NCBI GenBank assembly: GCA_028554755.1
Contig: JAPTOF010000015.1
Span: 10,396,501 to 10,460,500 of the forward strand
DNA length: 64,000 bases
Direction: 5' to 3'
DNA from: Cordia subcordata
Taxonomy: Eukaryota > Streptophyta > Magnoliopsida > Boraginales > Cordiaceae
The notes under the pieces are model-generated. The model was not told where the DNA came from. It saw only the letters and a list, made by a program, of their open reading frames with translations, and did not search any database. A program made the position numbers and the translations under genes. Within the stretch, counting starts at the first letter, position 1. Every line of letters starts with the position of its first letter. Positions 34,763 to 46,175 of this stretch are shown here, piece after piece.

Positions 34763-36433
34763 CTACATGAGAGAAATATTTCTTGATATAGCAATAGCAG
34801 ACAAAGGGTATTTCATCTTGCAAGACAACTTTACGACTTTATCTAGCTTCAAGGGATCAGTGTCATCTTCAACTCGCTTGAAGTGTTCCACCAATTTGGC
34901 AACCGAAAGTGTCACAGTTACAAGGCCTAAATTCTTCCCAAGGGATGCCCTATGCTCAACTTCAAAAGGTGCGAGTCTCAAATCACCACCTCTAATATCC
35001 ATGTACTCACTGTCGTGGGTTACCATAAGCCTCTCAGGCTTAAACTCTAATGGGTCTTTCCATACTTGTGAATCATATGTGATAGCCCACATATTAACCA
35101 TCGTTGTTGTCTTAGCTGGAATAACCATTCCATTACTGAGATATACATCAAATGTAGACAGCCTAACCTATTAGAAGAGTAGACCTGGTAGGTGCAATCT
35201 AAAGGCTTCCTTAATCACAGTTTATAGGTAGGGTAGCCTTGACACATCAGCATCTGTGACGCTTTTATCCTTCATATTGTTGTCAATCTCTTTTTACAAC
35301 ATCTCTTGTACTTTCAGTTGCAATATCAACTCAGCCATAACCCACTTGGTCAACAATGTTGTTGAATCTGTTCCTCTAATTATCATTTCCTACATTGCAA
35401 AACGAAATCATTCTTACTTAGCAAACCCATACACACACACACATGCAAAAATATATGCAAAGTCATGCTTACCCATAAGACAACAATCACATCATCGTCA
35501 CTGAGCTTCTCAACACCATCTAGAGAAAGTAGAATATTGACAAAGTTTGCATTATCTTGAAGGTTTTCAAACTTAGAGAATTTGTGTTCATTAATGATGC
35601 CTTGGACGAGTTTTTAGACTCGGGGAACAAGGGCTTTGCAGCATTCAACTATACAGTAAGGGTCAAAGAAATTGCTAAGCCATAGGAGGTAATCAAACTA
35701 GTTGAAAGCATCCAAGAGTTCAAAGTCCTCTCTTACCATGTCTTGTGTTAAGTCATATCATTTGCCAAAAACACTACCCATTATGTTGTTTAAAGCAGCC
35801 ACCCGTAAATGCTTCCTTAAAACAATAGTGCCCTAACACAATTGCTCATTCCCTATGTTGAGGAGCATGGTAGTGCAATCTAGTTGACGATCGACTTCAC
35901 GTGTAGCAATACACTTAGGAGCAAAAAGGTGTGAGGAAGCAATTCTTCTAAGAAGCCTCCAATATGTTATGTTAGGAGCAAAATCGATCACTCAGTGAAA
36001 CGTTAGGCGTTTTACTAATTGTTTAAGTGGTTGATTAGTAAAGAGAGGCAATGTCAAGATCTCGTGTGCCACATGGGGTCAAAGGCCACCAGGACCGAGG
36101 TTGAGCTGAGGCTAAAAGCCATTAACTATTTGGGATTTTGGCTACAAGCTATCAAACCAAGGAATGATGAGCCAATCCACGATTAAAGGTGAAGAGGCTT
36201 CCTATAATAGGAAGGCCTCAAGGTCTAGGGATAGCAACAAGGCCTTTTTGATTCCTTCCATTTCTCCAAGCCGCGCCTCTTAATGTAAACACCCACATTA
36301 TGAGAATCAAAGATAATGATGCAAACAAGAGAGAGAGTATTACATATTCGTTGAGGAGATTTTTCGATCCAAGAAATGCTGGTAGTGTAAAGACCCACCA
36401 GTTTGTATCTTTTGTAACCATACCAAACTCCAT
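34763..36433 (-). pseudogene. CYP78A-family cytochrome P450 pseudogene
   Basis: Two exons on the minus strand, 36433-35473 and 35389-34763. The start gives a membrane-anchor segment (ILSLLFASLSLILIMWVFTL) followed by the Pro-rich hinge IPRP*GLPIIGSLF, where TGA at 36218 replaces the usual Arg. Further motifs are [20 protein letters not shown], the I-helix RGTDSTT, the ExxR motif KEAFRLH and VIPAKTTTMVNMWAIT. The haem loop reads FEVEHRASLGKNLG where CYP78A has FxxGRRxCPGKNLG, so the haem-ligating Cys is Ser and the Pro is Leu. More stops occur at 36160 and 35190. CYP78A enzymes are ER-bound monooxygenases that control organ size and plastochron. This copy cannot bind haem normally. Confidence 0.9.
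35390..35472 (-). other. Intron of the CYP78A pseudogene
   Basis: 83 bp, donor TGG|GTAAGC and acceptor TGTAG|GAA. Splicing joins VVLW to EMIIRGTDS, the conserved position of the single intron in CYP78A genes. Retention of the intron argues against a processed retrocopy. Confidence 0.85.
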
Positions 36434-36593
36434 AGTTGGTATAATGTTTTGCCTTGAGATATATTATGTATGAGAGTTATGAAGGGCATAAGAGAGCTGG
36501 TGAATATGAGAGGTGAATAATAGGAATTTATAAGCATAGTTGTAATGCTTCTACGCAAATGGAATGGGACAATGGAAAACAAAATTGCATCCT

Positions 36594-36760
36594 TTGGTAA
36601 GTGAATTATATTATAGACCCAAGGCTAAGTGGTTTCTTTGGTAAGTGAATATGATTATGGACCAAAAAAGGTATGTTTTAGGTAAGTAAGTATGATTATG
36701 GATAGAAAGTGGTTTCTTTGGTAAGTAAAAATGATTGCGGGCAAAAAGGCTGTTTGTTTG
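36594..36760. repeat. About 40-bp degenerate tandem repeat, four units
   Basis: Units start with 'tttggtaagtgaat(a)tgattatgg' at about 36594, 36636, 36677 and 36717. It lies 160 bp upstream of the CYP78A start codon on the gene's 5' side. Confidence 0.7.
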
Positions 36761-36954
36761 GGCTAGAAGAATTGATTGTTGTCATAAGAAAATGAGAGTA
36801 AGACAAAAAGATAGTATTCGTTTGTTATGAGGTTTGGATTATGCTAATTATTAGGAGATTTTGCAACAATAGTTATTTGGATGTAGTTACAATCATATAC
36901 TTAAAACCCTACAACAACATGCTAGGAAAGGGGCCTTTAAATGCACTTGTCTTA

Positions 36955-37878
36955 CGAGTAAAAGTCATTTTTCCCCACATGTTTTATCTTAAATCCCAAA
37001 CTCCCCCATGAAGTGTGAAAGTTACCCATATTCGCTATGCCATCAAACTTTACCAAACAGAGCCCTGTATTAAAAAAGTGTTTTGTATTTATTTATTAAA
37101 GTTAAAAGTAAAATAATTTGATAAAATTAGTCAACCAAAAAAATCTACAATTAATTTGCAAAACATAAAATTCTTATTTTTAAATAAAAAAAATACTTTA
37201 TGCATAGAAGTTTTGTTAACAAAAAGCTACACTTTTTTATTTCTTATATATCTATTTATTAAAGTAAAAATAGATAAAATAATTTTATAGAATCATCCAA
37301 AAAAAATCTACAATCAAATAAAAAATTTTAAAAAATTAATTTCAAAATATACAAAATAGTCTATTGATAAACATTTTTTCTTACCCACGAGATTAAAGAG
37401 AAAAAAATTAGATTCGATATGAAGTCTACTTTTCAATATATTATATATATTTTAAGTAGGATCCAATCTTTTCTACTTAAACTAATGTATATATTTTGGA
37501 TGAACTAACTTTTTAGAATATAAAAATGAAAATAAAAAGTAGTTTATTATATAGATTTTGTGTTGCACATTAAATTAAAAAATATTAAATTTAGATTGAA
37601 ATCTATCTTCTTTATGTAAATATAGATACACGTATAAAACTAAATACAATTATGATTTTATTACAACAAGCTAACATCTAAAATAAAAATAGTAGCAATA
37701 AACTAGAATCAAATCGTTTGATAAATAAATAAAAAAATAAAAATGGAAAAATGTTATTAAATACAAAGTATTGTTTGGCAAGACTCAATGTGATGGGAAA
37801 CAATGGGTAAAATTAAAACTTCATAGAGGGGCTTTGGGATTTAAGTGGAAACTCATAGGGATAAATGGCATTCTCTAC
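36955..37878. mobile_element. Short non-autonomous MULE-like element
   Basis: Inverted repeats of about 115 bp: 36955-37072 and the reverse complement of 37766-37878. Shared blocks include 'ttaaatcccaaa(g/c)...ccccc(t)atgaag' and 'ttacccat...accaaacag'. The flanks are CTTGTCTTA (36946-36954) and CTTGACATA (37879-37887), a 7-of-9 match for a MULE-sized duplication. The 0.7-kb interior is AT-rich with no coding frame. The ends resemble 19136-19222 beside the second MULE. Confidence 0.65.
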
Positions 37879-37948
37879 CTTGACATATATATTTAATGTT
37901 TAAAGAATGGCATGCTAATTTAGCATGTTTCTTTGAACTCTAAAAGCA

Positions 37949-37961
37949 AATAAATAAATAA

Positions 37962-37992
<31 letters not shown>

Positions 37993-38060
37993 CATACATA
38001 CATACATGCATACATACATATATATATATATGTATGTATTTATGTATGTATCTATAGATA
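37949..38060. repeat. (AAAT)n/(ACAT)n microsatellite
   Basis: Tetranucleotide repeats with ATAC/ATAT interruptions. The frame of Tyr/Met/Cys repeats across it is an artefact of the repeat. Confidence 0.95.
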
Positions 38061-38479
38061 TAACCAAATCGATACTTATGTGTATATATAGAACCAAGAA
38101 CGTGTTTATTTCATGGTTTTGTTTTCTTGGTTGGTGGAGTTTCTATCTTTGAAATGAAGGAAACCATCAAAGTGTACTAGTTAATCAGAATATGCATAAT
38201 AGTCCTTCAAAATTCACTATCTTTTATTAATACTTTTCTGAAGGGCAAATTTCATGTTTAGTTTTTTTGTTTATAAAAAATATATATATATTATTTTGAT
38301 TTTTAATATTTTAAAAGTAATTTATTTGCTTTTCATTATTTGTAAAAAGTGTCAACTTGATTTCTACTTTGGGCTTCAAAGGTTGGTTGTATGACCAACA
38401 CATGATCTATTAATGCGGCTGAAATTGATACATTTTTATAAATATTAAGGCCAAATGGATCACTTTCAAATATTTGTTC

Positions 38480-38484
38480 ACTGA

Positions 38485-38519
<35 letters not shown>

Positions 38520-38935
38520 AATATTTGTTTATTACTCCATAACTATTTGTTCACTAACTATTTGTTCAGTATTCCACAACTTTTTGTTCACTGAATATTT
38601 GTTTATTATCTAACAACTATTTGTTTACTGACTTTTTTATATGCATTAAATATTTGTTCATTACCCTACAATCATCGTTTACTGCTCTCACACACACAGA
38701 CACACAAATACAGACACATTTATTTGTTCACTAGTTCACATATATTTGTTCACTACTTCACTTATATTTGTTTACCATTCCACATATATTTGTTCACTAC
38801 TCTCTTATACATATAGAGATGCATAAATATATCAAATATTTGTTTACTACCCCACAACTATTTGTTTATTGACTTTCATATATACATCAAATATTTGTTC
38901 ATTACTCTACAACTATTTGTTCACCCTATATGTAT
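38480..38935. repeat. Degenerate satellite with TTTGTTCACT core
   Basis: About eighteen copies of a roughly 20-bp unit, approximately 'caactatttgttcactac', are spread over 450 bp, with some (TA)n and (CA)n interruptions. The same unit occurs at 13760-13835. Confidence 0.8.
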
Positions 38936-39929
38936 GTATACTAGAAGGTAAGGCAAGCTTTAATGGTGGATTGAGCTTGGAGCATCCAAATACAGTATGG
39001 GAGGTGTGGTTAGAATCTCGATGAGAGAAAAAGACTAGTAGTTGCGGCGTGATAAGATGATGCCGAACCGGCATGAGAAAAAAGATGACGAGGACTTTAA
39101 TGGTGGATCGACACCTAGGAAGTTTTTTTGAACGTGATGCGTATCGTTACGATCAATGAAGAAAGTTGAATTTTATGGTGGTCTTTATCCGACTTGAGAT
39201 GACCGATGGTGTCACCAGTGAAGCAAAAAATGGAAGAAAAGAGAGGTAAGGAAAGAAGAATGAAGAGAGAGAAAGGAGAGGAGTGAGAGAGAGAGAATGT
39301 CATTCTGAGTTGCTTACTTTTTTTTAACACGTGAGAGAGCATGATACTCTTAGGAGTGCCATGGTGTAAGACCATGGTATAATTTTCAAATTTCATATAG
39401 TAGTAGCCAACGGTCTTTAAGAGAAATAGGGAATGCAATTTCGGGAATGCAACATGGTATCTAGATTGAGTAAATCCTTCTCACAGTTTAGATTGATATT
39501 CTAGTCCATTGAAATATATGTGTGCGTGTATAGAATTGAAGAAAGGTCATTTTAAGTTTCTTCTAAATTAGGAAAACATTAAAACATTGGAAGAAAAGAA
39601 AATAATAGTAGTAATTCAAAAGGAAAACAATTATACTTATCCCTTATGTATTGGCAACTTTATGTCTAGAATTATCATTTTCTTTCATTTCTTTAACAAT
39701 TTAAACAAAAAAATCGTAAAAATTTACTTTCTTTACTTACATGATCTTTACTCTAACTTTTATTCCTTTCTTTTTTTCTCTACTGAATCTAAACATAGTA
39801 TAAACCCTAGCAAAGTTATGATGTTTTAGTGAAATATGCACATTATCCTCTTGTAGTTTGTCAAGTTAGTTACTCCATGTCTATAAACTTCCATCTAATA
39901 ACCTCTTATGTTCTTTAAAAATATCACAT
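38936..39929. other. Non-coding gap
   Basis: Contains two copies of a 'ctttaatggtggat(t/c)ga' phrase at 38957 and 39098 and a GA-rich tract (39230-39300). The 107-codon minus frame at 39115-39438 has no recognisable domain and I do not call it a gene. Confidence 0.4.
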
Positions 39930-41230
39930 TGTTGCCCAAGGAACGTATCCAAGAGGGGGGTGAATTGGATTAATGGCACAAATAAGCACTAAAAACTCTT
40001 TTCAAATATTTCAAGCAATGACACATACAAGATATAAAATAGTACTTGAAATATAAAGAGTTTAAGGGATAGAAGATCAAATGCAGCGATTTAGAGTAGT
40101 TCAAACTCCTGAGGGGCTAGTCCACTACCTACGATCTTCTTTTAGGGTTTTGGTAATTCCACTAGTGAATCGACTTCTTACTTAGTATGTTGTAGAAGTG
40201 CATAACAACATTCACGACCCTTGCTTCACCACAAGAACCACAAGTATTCTTCCAACACTTGAGATTTCAAACCTTTTACTCTTGATAGAATGGTTCTCAC
40301 AAACTACACTACCCAATAGGAAAGCACTCACCCAATGATCAAATAGTAAGAATTTGGTTTACAAAACTTCTTGAGAGCAAGATTACAAGAGGTATTTAAA
40401 CCTTCCAATATTGCTCTAAGTAGATAGAAAATTTATGAGCTCAAGTGACTTGATCAATGAATGCTAATGATATACAATCAATGAAAATAGTAATAAATGA
40501 AGAAAAATTTCAAGAGAGAGTAATGAATGCTTAATAACTTGTAAGAATGCTTTGATCAAGTTGTATATAAAGTTGGGGGATGAGAGGAGTATTTATAATG
40601 TCAAAAAGTAAAATCCTCAACTGTCAAAATTTGAGTATTGCAGAAAAATAAGCATCGGCCAGCCAGTGCCCCAACAAATAGAGCATTCATGTTCTCTGTA
40701 AGTATTGGCTGACCTTACCAGCTAACCGATACTCTTAGTCGATACACTAATTCTATATGCAGTAAAAAGTGGCTAAGCAAAGCCATTCATCACTCCTCAA
40801 CTGATACCTACTAGCTAGCCGGTAAGGTCAATCAGTACCTGAAAAAGTTATAGAAAAGCTGGAAAATAAAAGCTAGTTTACTTTTTTAAAAAGATAAACT
40901 TTTCGACTAAAGTCAAAAAGAGACGTTTTTTGTATATTTTTGGAGGCTCAATGCAATACCAAACACTCAAACTTCAACTCATATTAAATGCAATGCAGCT
41001 ACCACACTTAATCATTAAATGCAAGGCAAAAACTTCCCTAAATTTCAAGATTTCTGTCGATTTTAGTTTGAAAAGCCTATGTATATACATATACATATAT
41101 ACACACACACACACATATACATATACGTATACATATACATATATATAGCATTTCCCAGAACATGTAAGTTGAGTAAGACACTCATAATAATAAATGCAAC
41201 ATAACAACTCATTTTCTCTTCAAAATTTCT
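39930..41230 (+). repeat. LTR-like repeat, left copy of an inverted pair
   Basis: Starts TGTTGCCCAAGGAACG and then 'aagaggggggtgaattggattaatgg', a phrase common to a plant LTR family. It aligns in reverse complement with 49230 downwards for at least 700 bp, for example at 'actccactacc...tttagggttt', 'ccaacacttgag' and 'gatcaatgaatgc'. It contains imperfect palindromic phrases around 'ggctgaccttaccagctaac' (40650-40850). The outer end is not resolved. An (AC)n/(TATACG)n microsatellite lies at 41078-41146. No coding sequence is associated. Confidence 0.65.
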
Positions 41231-42480
41231 GTAGAGATTTAGTTAAAAAGGCTTAAGATTTCATGCACATGCTAGCTTCAAGTCTTGTCCAAGCCATGCA
41301 ACTAAAATCCCGTCATGTAAAGCTATAAATTTAGCTTTAAAACATTTTTACTGCAAAAACAAGATAGATATATACTATATACTTGTACTGCTCCATATAT
41401 ATACTTATATACTAGTTATTAGAAGCCATGTGGGTATGCTTAAGTTTAACTAAGACAATTTTCTGCAGGAAATATACATATACCTAATACAACCATAGTT
41501 ATGTAGTTAAGTAAAAATCTTTTGAAAAAAAAGATGCAAAGAACAAATGTAATTCTACAAATGAAGTTATTTTCGAAACAAGCACATTAAGGAGAAAAGA
41601 TGATCTATTATGAATGCAATGCAATAAGTACTTTGAGCTCATAAAAAGCTCATAAAATAGACTACCTTCAAATAGCAATTTAACAAGATAAACCTATCAA
41701 GACCTTCAAAGAGTCCTTCCATGCATTCCAAGCTATAAGGTTTTTATTTGGCTGCAACTCATTGTTCATCAACTCTTCATTTAGCTTAATAATTTCCAAG
41801 CTAAGCAAAATATGCTCAAAGAAACTAATTTGTAATAACATAATTATAGTAATAATTCCAACACGCATAATCCTTTTTTGTTGCATTTTTTGTTTAACTT
41901 AACATAGCATATATCAAACATGCATTGTGCAAATATAATTATACTTTTCGATGACATGGTTAAAAAGATGAAAATTGCCCCTCATTTATGAACACTAAGT
42001 AGCTGTTAACTTTGTATGACTTTTGTAATTAGCTACTTACCCCTTACATGATGGTCTTTACAATTTGTGATATTTGCAGCAATGGTTTGTTGATATAATC
42101 AAGAAAATAATAGAAAATGGATCAATATGTCAACTTTTGAAAAGTATAAGAAAAGTTATGAGGGATATTTTGTAAGATAGGGGATTAGTAACTAACTAAA
42201 TGAATTCAATAGAAGGGCCCATTGGGAATATTGGCTTTTCCATAAAGAGTAAAATGCATTTTATCCTTTTATGTTTTTTGTAGTATAAAATCTTCTTTGG
42301 TTTTAAAGTTGCTGATACCTTTGTAGTTTAAAAAAATATTACACATTGACCCCTACGAGTATGCATCAATTTTGAAATCAGATGGGGGAATATGCGCTAA
42401 TTAGACCATAGGGATTAATTTTCAATATTTTTGAAACCACATCAGAGTATCAGTGAGTTTTGAAATCACAAGAAGTTTTA
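41231..42480. other. Non-coding gap
   Basis: No gene seen. A 'gagtaaaatgcattttatcc' phrase at 42245-42270 resembles MULE or MITE ends, but no inverted partner was found. Confidence 0.4.
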
Positions 42481-42481
42481 G

Positions 42482-42951
42482 AGGGTGTTTGGATTGGCTT
42501 TTCAAAAAGCTACTTAAAGTACCTTTGGTTTTACGTGGCTTTTTTTTTTTAATATTCAACTTTAAGTAGTTACATGTTTGAATTAAAGTTGTATAAAATA
42601 CGTATTTATAAGTTTGGTTAAAGTAGATTAAAAAGTAACTTATATTATTAAAATAACTATTAAGGACATGACAATAGAATTTAAAATGGTAAGTATAACA
42701 TAAAAGAGTAAAGCTATTTTAGCAATAAAAATAAAAAGATATGGATAAAATAGTAAATGATTTGATCAAATTTGATTTTTTTTAAGTGCTTAAAGCCATA
42801 AAAAGTAGACGCTAAGGGTAGAGAACTTTTTATTTTTTTACTTAAAGCCACTAAAAAAATACTTTTTTATTAAGTAAACGTTTCTATTAGCTATAAATTG
42901 GTTTTAAATAGATTTGACCAGAAAAAAAAAAAAAACCAAACCAAACACCTT
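42482..42951. mobile_element. hAT-like MITE
   Basis: About 470 bp with terminal GGGTGTTTGGATTGG on the left and, in reverse complement, AGGTGTTTGGTTTGG on the right. The interior has no coding frame and holds 'ctacttaaagta'-type palindromic phrases. An eight-base target duplication could not be confirmed, so the class is inferred from the terminal sequence. Confidence 0.55.
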
Positions 42952-44680
42952 GTTATACAACTATTGCATAATTGCATTTTACTCTTTCATTAAAAAAAAT
43001 TACTTTTTAAAAAAAGCATATATTTTTAAATAAGTATTTTTGAATCGAAATCTTTTCAAGAAAATTTGAAAAAAAAAAATCAAACTCTATTTTTGAAAAC
43101 AATCAATCTAAAGGGGTTCTAAATGTTGGATCAGAATCCTCATATATTAGTACTTTCTCATATTGATATGAGAGGATCATCTCAATTATTTATATATTAG
43201 TTCAAGTTATCTCAACTATTTATGTGAGACAAATTTCAAAAAAGTGAATAATGGAAGAAAAAAAATTGAAAAATTTAATATAGATGGCCAAAATATGTTT
43301 ACCTACCTATGAATGGTCATGATTCTCCTTATATCAATACAAGAAAAATCTTGATTCGAGGGAATTTTAATCCGTAAATACTGTAGCTGCTGACCCCCCT
43401 ATACTACACAACCATAACCATGGAGTGTTGAGACCCAGGGTGGCAGAAAGTGCGCACTGAGAATGCACCTTGGATGGCTATGTCCCAATTGCTTCACTAG
43501 TCCTGTTAAATCCCTATCTGAAAGTTTCTTTCTTTTCTGCTATAGGGGAGACAAAAAGCAAGCAAAACAAAATTCATTATTATTAGTAGAATGAACTACC
43601 AGAAATTCAACTATCGTAAGAGCAACCTGCAACTTGTTCGAGCCTGTAAGTTGAAACAGTATTGGAGCTCTCCTCCTGATGAATTATTTCTCTTATTTTT
43701 CCACTTGCTTATTTTAGTAACCCTGTAATAGACCCAAATGTCTTATCTTAGATGGCAAAAGTCTAGTAATAGCAAGTATAATAAATACTGGGGTGACCCG
43801 AGTAGCCTGAGGCGTGCGTAATCTTGTGTGGATCAGTAAGAATCAGTTTATTGGGCAAGATAAATTACTCCCGTAGCCATTTAACTTTTAACAAAATGAC
43901 ACGATAGTCTTTTATCTTTCTAAGCTTATTCACCTAAGTTTGTTTGAACATATAAGTTATAAATAGTAAAAAGCATATGAGATGGTACTTTTCTCTAAAA
44001 GCTTAATAAACTGCAAACTAAGTAGAGCCAAACAAGCTCTTAGTCCTTGTGAAAAACGGACAAATACTAAATTTATATCTTCCCATTATTAATATAACTT
44101 GATTCTTGACCAATGACCTATTTGAATTGATCTCTTTTGAAAAATATTTTTTTAAAAAAGAAAAACACATATCTTTATATTAAGTATTTGATTTGGTTTA
44201 AAAAACACTCCAAAAAAAACTCCATTACACTTCGCTAAGAGCAAAACATTTTCAAAAAGAAAAACACTTTTTCAAAGTTATAAAAAAAAGAATAATTTAA
44301 AAAAAAAGAGTCAATTCAAACAAACAAATTTAGAGCATATGAGGAGCGTATCCCTGTGTTTATAATCTTGTAATAAATTTAATGTTATTTTACCTAAAAT
44401 AAATTTTTTGTCTTAAAAAATATGAATATGTAGAAAGTACCCCTGACCAATTTTTCAATTCTGCATGACCATTGATAGACAATAAATATGCGACAGCAAT
44501 GTGCTTTTTAAACTATCTTTTCCCTTTCGTTCTTTTCTAAACCATGAAATGACAAACAAATCCATTATATGACTAATAAATATAATGCACTAATTATACA
44601 ACACATTAAAAACAATTTAACAATAACCACAAAAGATTTCAGCTCCAAGACCAAAACCGCAATGAAAATCCAAAAAGATC
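42952..44680. other. Non-coding gap with one GC-richer block
   Basis: Mostly AT-rich. The block 43378-43720 is less AT-rich and has, on the minus strand, splice-site-like 'ttttgtctcccctatag|CAG' followed by an open stretch containing DRDLTGLVKQLG. I do not recognise it and do not call an exon. Confidence 0.35.
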
Positions 44681-44689
44681 TTCTATCCA

Positions 44690-44790
44690 CTTACGTCATG
44701 CCACGTGTCCGTGTAGGGAACATAATCATTTATAAAGATCCTCTTGGAACAGGTGCACGTATAAAAGAATCTTATCCCCAGAAGATGTTG
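44690..44790 (+). promoter_or_regulatory. Promoter-like block without an adjacent gene
   Basis: TTACGTCATGCCACGTGTCC (about 44690-44710) combines a TACGTCA and a CACGTGTC box, which are ACGT-core sites for plant bZIP factors. A TATA-like GTATAAAAGAATC follows at 44759 and an I-box-like CTTATCC at 44770. No coding sequence follows before the viral insertion at 45478. The frame 44569-44862 runs through these sites and is probably meaningless. Confidence 0.35.
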
Positions 44791-44982
44791 GATATTGATA
44801 TAGCCAACCGAGTACGCTGCCGGTGTGCCGCAGGGCCGTTACTCATTCTATTATTGTTGTAATGTTACTAGCAAAGTTTAGAGGATTTATTCGACAACAA
44901 TTAAAATAGCTTTTCGACAATTTTTAGGCCGATTTGATACTAACATTTAATGTTTGGTTAGGTCTAAATACTATTTTGTCTA

Positions 44983-45094
44983 ATTATTAGTGTATGATAA
45001 AAGAGTTTAGAAATATGTAGGTAACAATTGATGCAAAATTATTAGTGTTCGATAAAAGAGTATAGAAATATGCAAGTGACAATTGATACGTAAA
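44983..45094. repeat. Tandem duplication of about 55 bp
   Basis: Two copies of 'attattagtg(t)atgataaaagag...gacaattgat', starting at 44983 and 45038, with several substitutions. Confidence 0.8.
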
Positions 45095-45477
45095 AATGTG
45101 TAGAAAATGGAATGAAATTGTTGACCGAATTTTAATTCCTGTGATTGGAATGATCAAATGAGATTAAGAATCTCAATTTTCAAGTGACTCTTATTCCCAT
45201 AAATATGGGAATAGTCATTCTGCCCAAAATATATAGGAATGACTCATTCTCATGTTTCCAGAGATAAATTCTTTTACAAATGATCAAACTATGCTACAAA
45301 AATTAATACATTACAAAATAGAATATTCTAATTAAAAAATAAAAATAAGTTTTTAAAATTTAAAAAAAAGAAATTTAGAAGATTAAAATTTTAAAATGTT
45401 AAAGATTTAATAATTAAAAATCTTAAAATTTTAAAATCAAAAAATAAAAATAAATTTAAAACTTCAAACATTTTTAG

Positions 45478-46175
45478 GATGTCTTAATTATATATCTGAA
45501 TTTTGTCCCAACCTCACCCAATTAGCAAAACCCTTTTACCAAAGATTATCCAAATCACCCTCACTCTGGACAAATCATCATACCCAAATTGTCCGTCAAC
45601 TCAAAGATTAGGCCCGATCTTTACCTTGTCTCGGATTGCCAGACCCAAACACCCTCAAAATTGTTGAAACAGACGCCTCCGAACTGGGATACGGCGGTAT
45701 TCTCAAACAAGCCCTTGGCCCAAACCAACCTGACCAAATTGTCAGATTTACCTCTGGATTTTGGTGCAAAACCCAGCAGAATTATAGTATTATAAAAAAT
45801 GAAATTTTAGCTATAGTGCTATGTATCACAAAATTTCAAGATGATTTATTAAATGAAAATTTTCTTTTGCAAATTGATTGCAAATTTGCCAAAGATGTTT
45901 TACAAAAAGATGCTAAAAATCTGGCTTCGAAACAAATTTTTGCTCGATGGCAAGCCCTTCTTTCTGTTTTTGACTTTGATATTGAGTTCATCAAAGGCGA
46001 GACTAACTCTATCCTAGATTTCCTTACAAGAGAATTTTTGCAAGGTAAGAGAGAAGAAGAAGGATGGCTTCACGCTATTCAAAAACAGACTCCAAACCCA
46101 ACACAAAAGGCTCGTATGCTCAAGGAGCATCCTCCTTCTCTTCCCAAACTCCCCAAGCCTCCCAAAAGAGTCTAG
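45478..46175 (+). pseudogene. Endogenous caulimovirid polyprotein, RT end and RNase H (5'-truncated)
   Basis: An insertion of a plant pararetrovirus (Caulimoviridae). The frame from about 45478 to 45630 gives the connection region after RT, with an in-frame stop near 45610. The frame 45636-46175 (179 aa) is an RNase H domain with the start motif VETDASELGYGG and the conserved NYSIIKNEILAIV segment, and it ends in the family-typical DFLTREF. In the virus this domain removes RNA during reverse transcription. Everything 5' of the connection region is absent, including the movement, capsid, protease and most RT parts, so it is a fragment. The copy is old and broken. Confidence 0.85.

Noticed and set aside
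37915..38097. Small protein of Tyr/Met/Cys repeats
   Set aside because: Translation of an (ACAT)n microsatellite.
38480..38935. CRISPR-like array
   Set aside because: Units are degenerate and adjacent, without distinct spacers, in a plant nuclear context.
39115..39438. 107-codon minus ORF
   Set aside because: Ser/Leu-rich without domain, over a GA-rich tract.
40930..41207. Two small proteins with Tyr-Thr/Tyr-Val runs
   Set aside because: Both are translations of an AC/TATACG microsatellite in the LTR-like repeat.
44569..44862. 97-codon ORF
   Set aside because: Runs through promoter-like motifs and has no domain. Better explained as non-coding.
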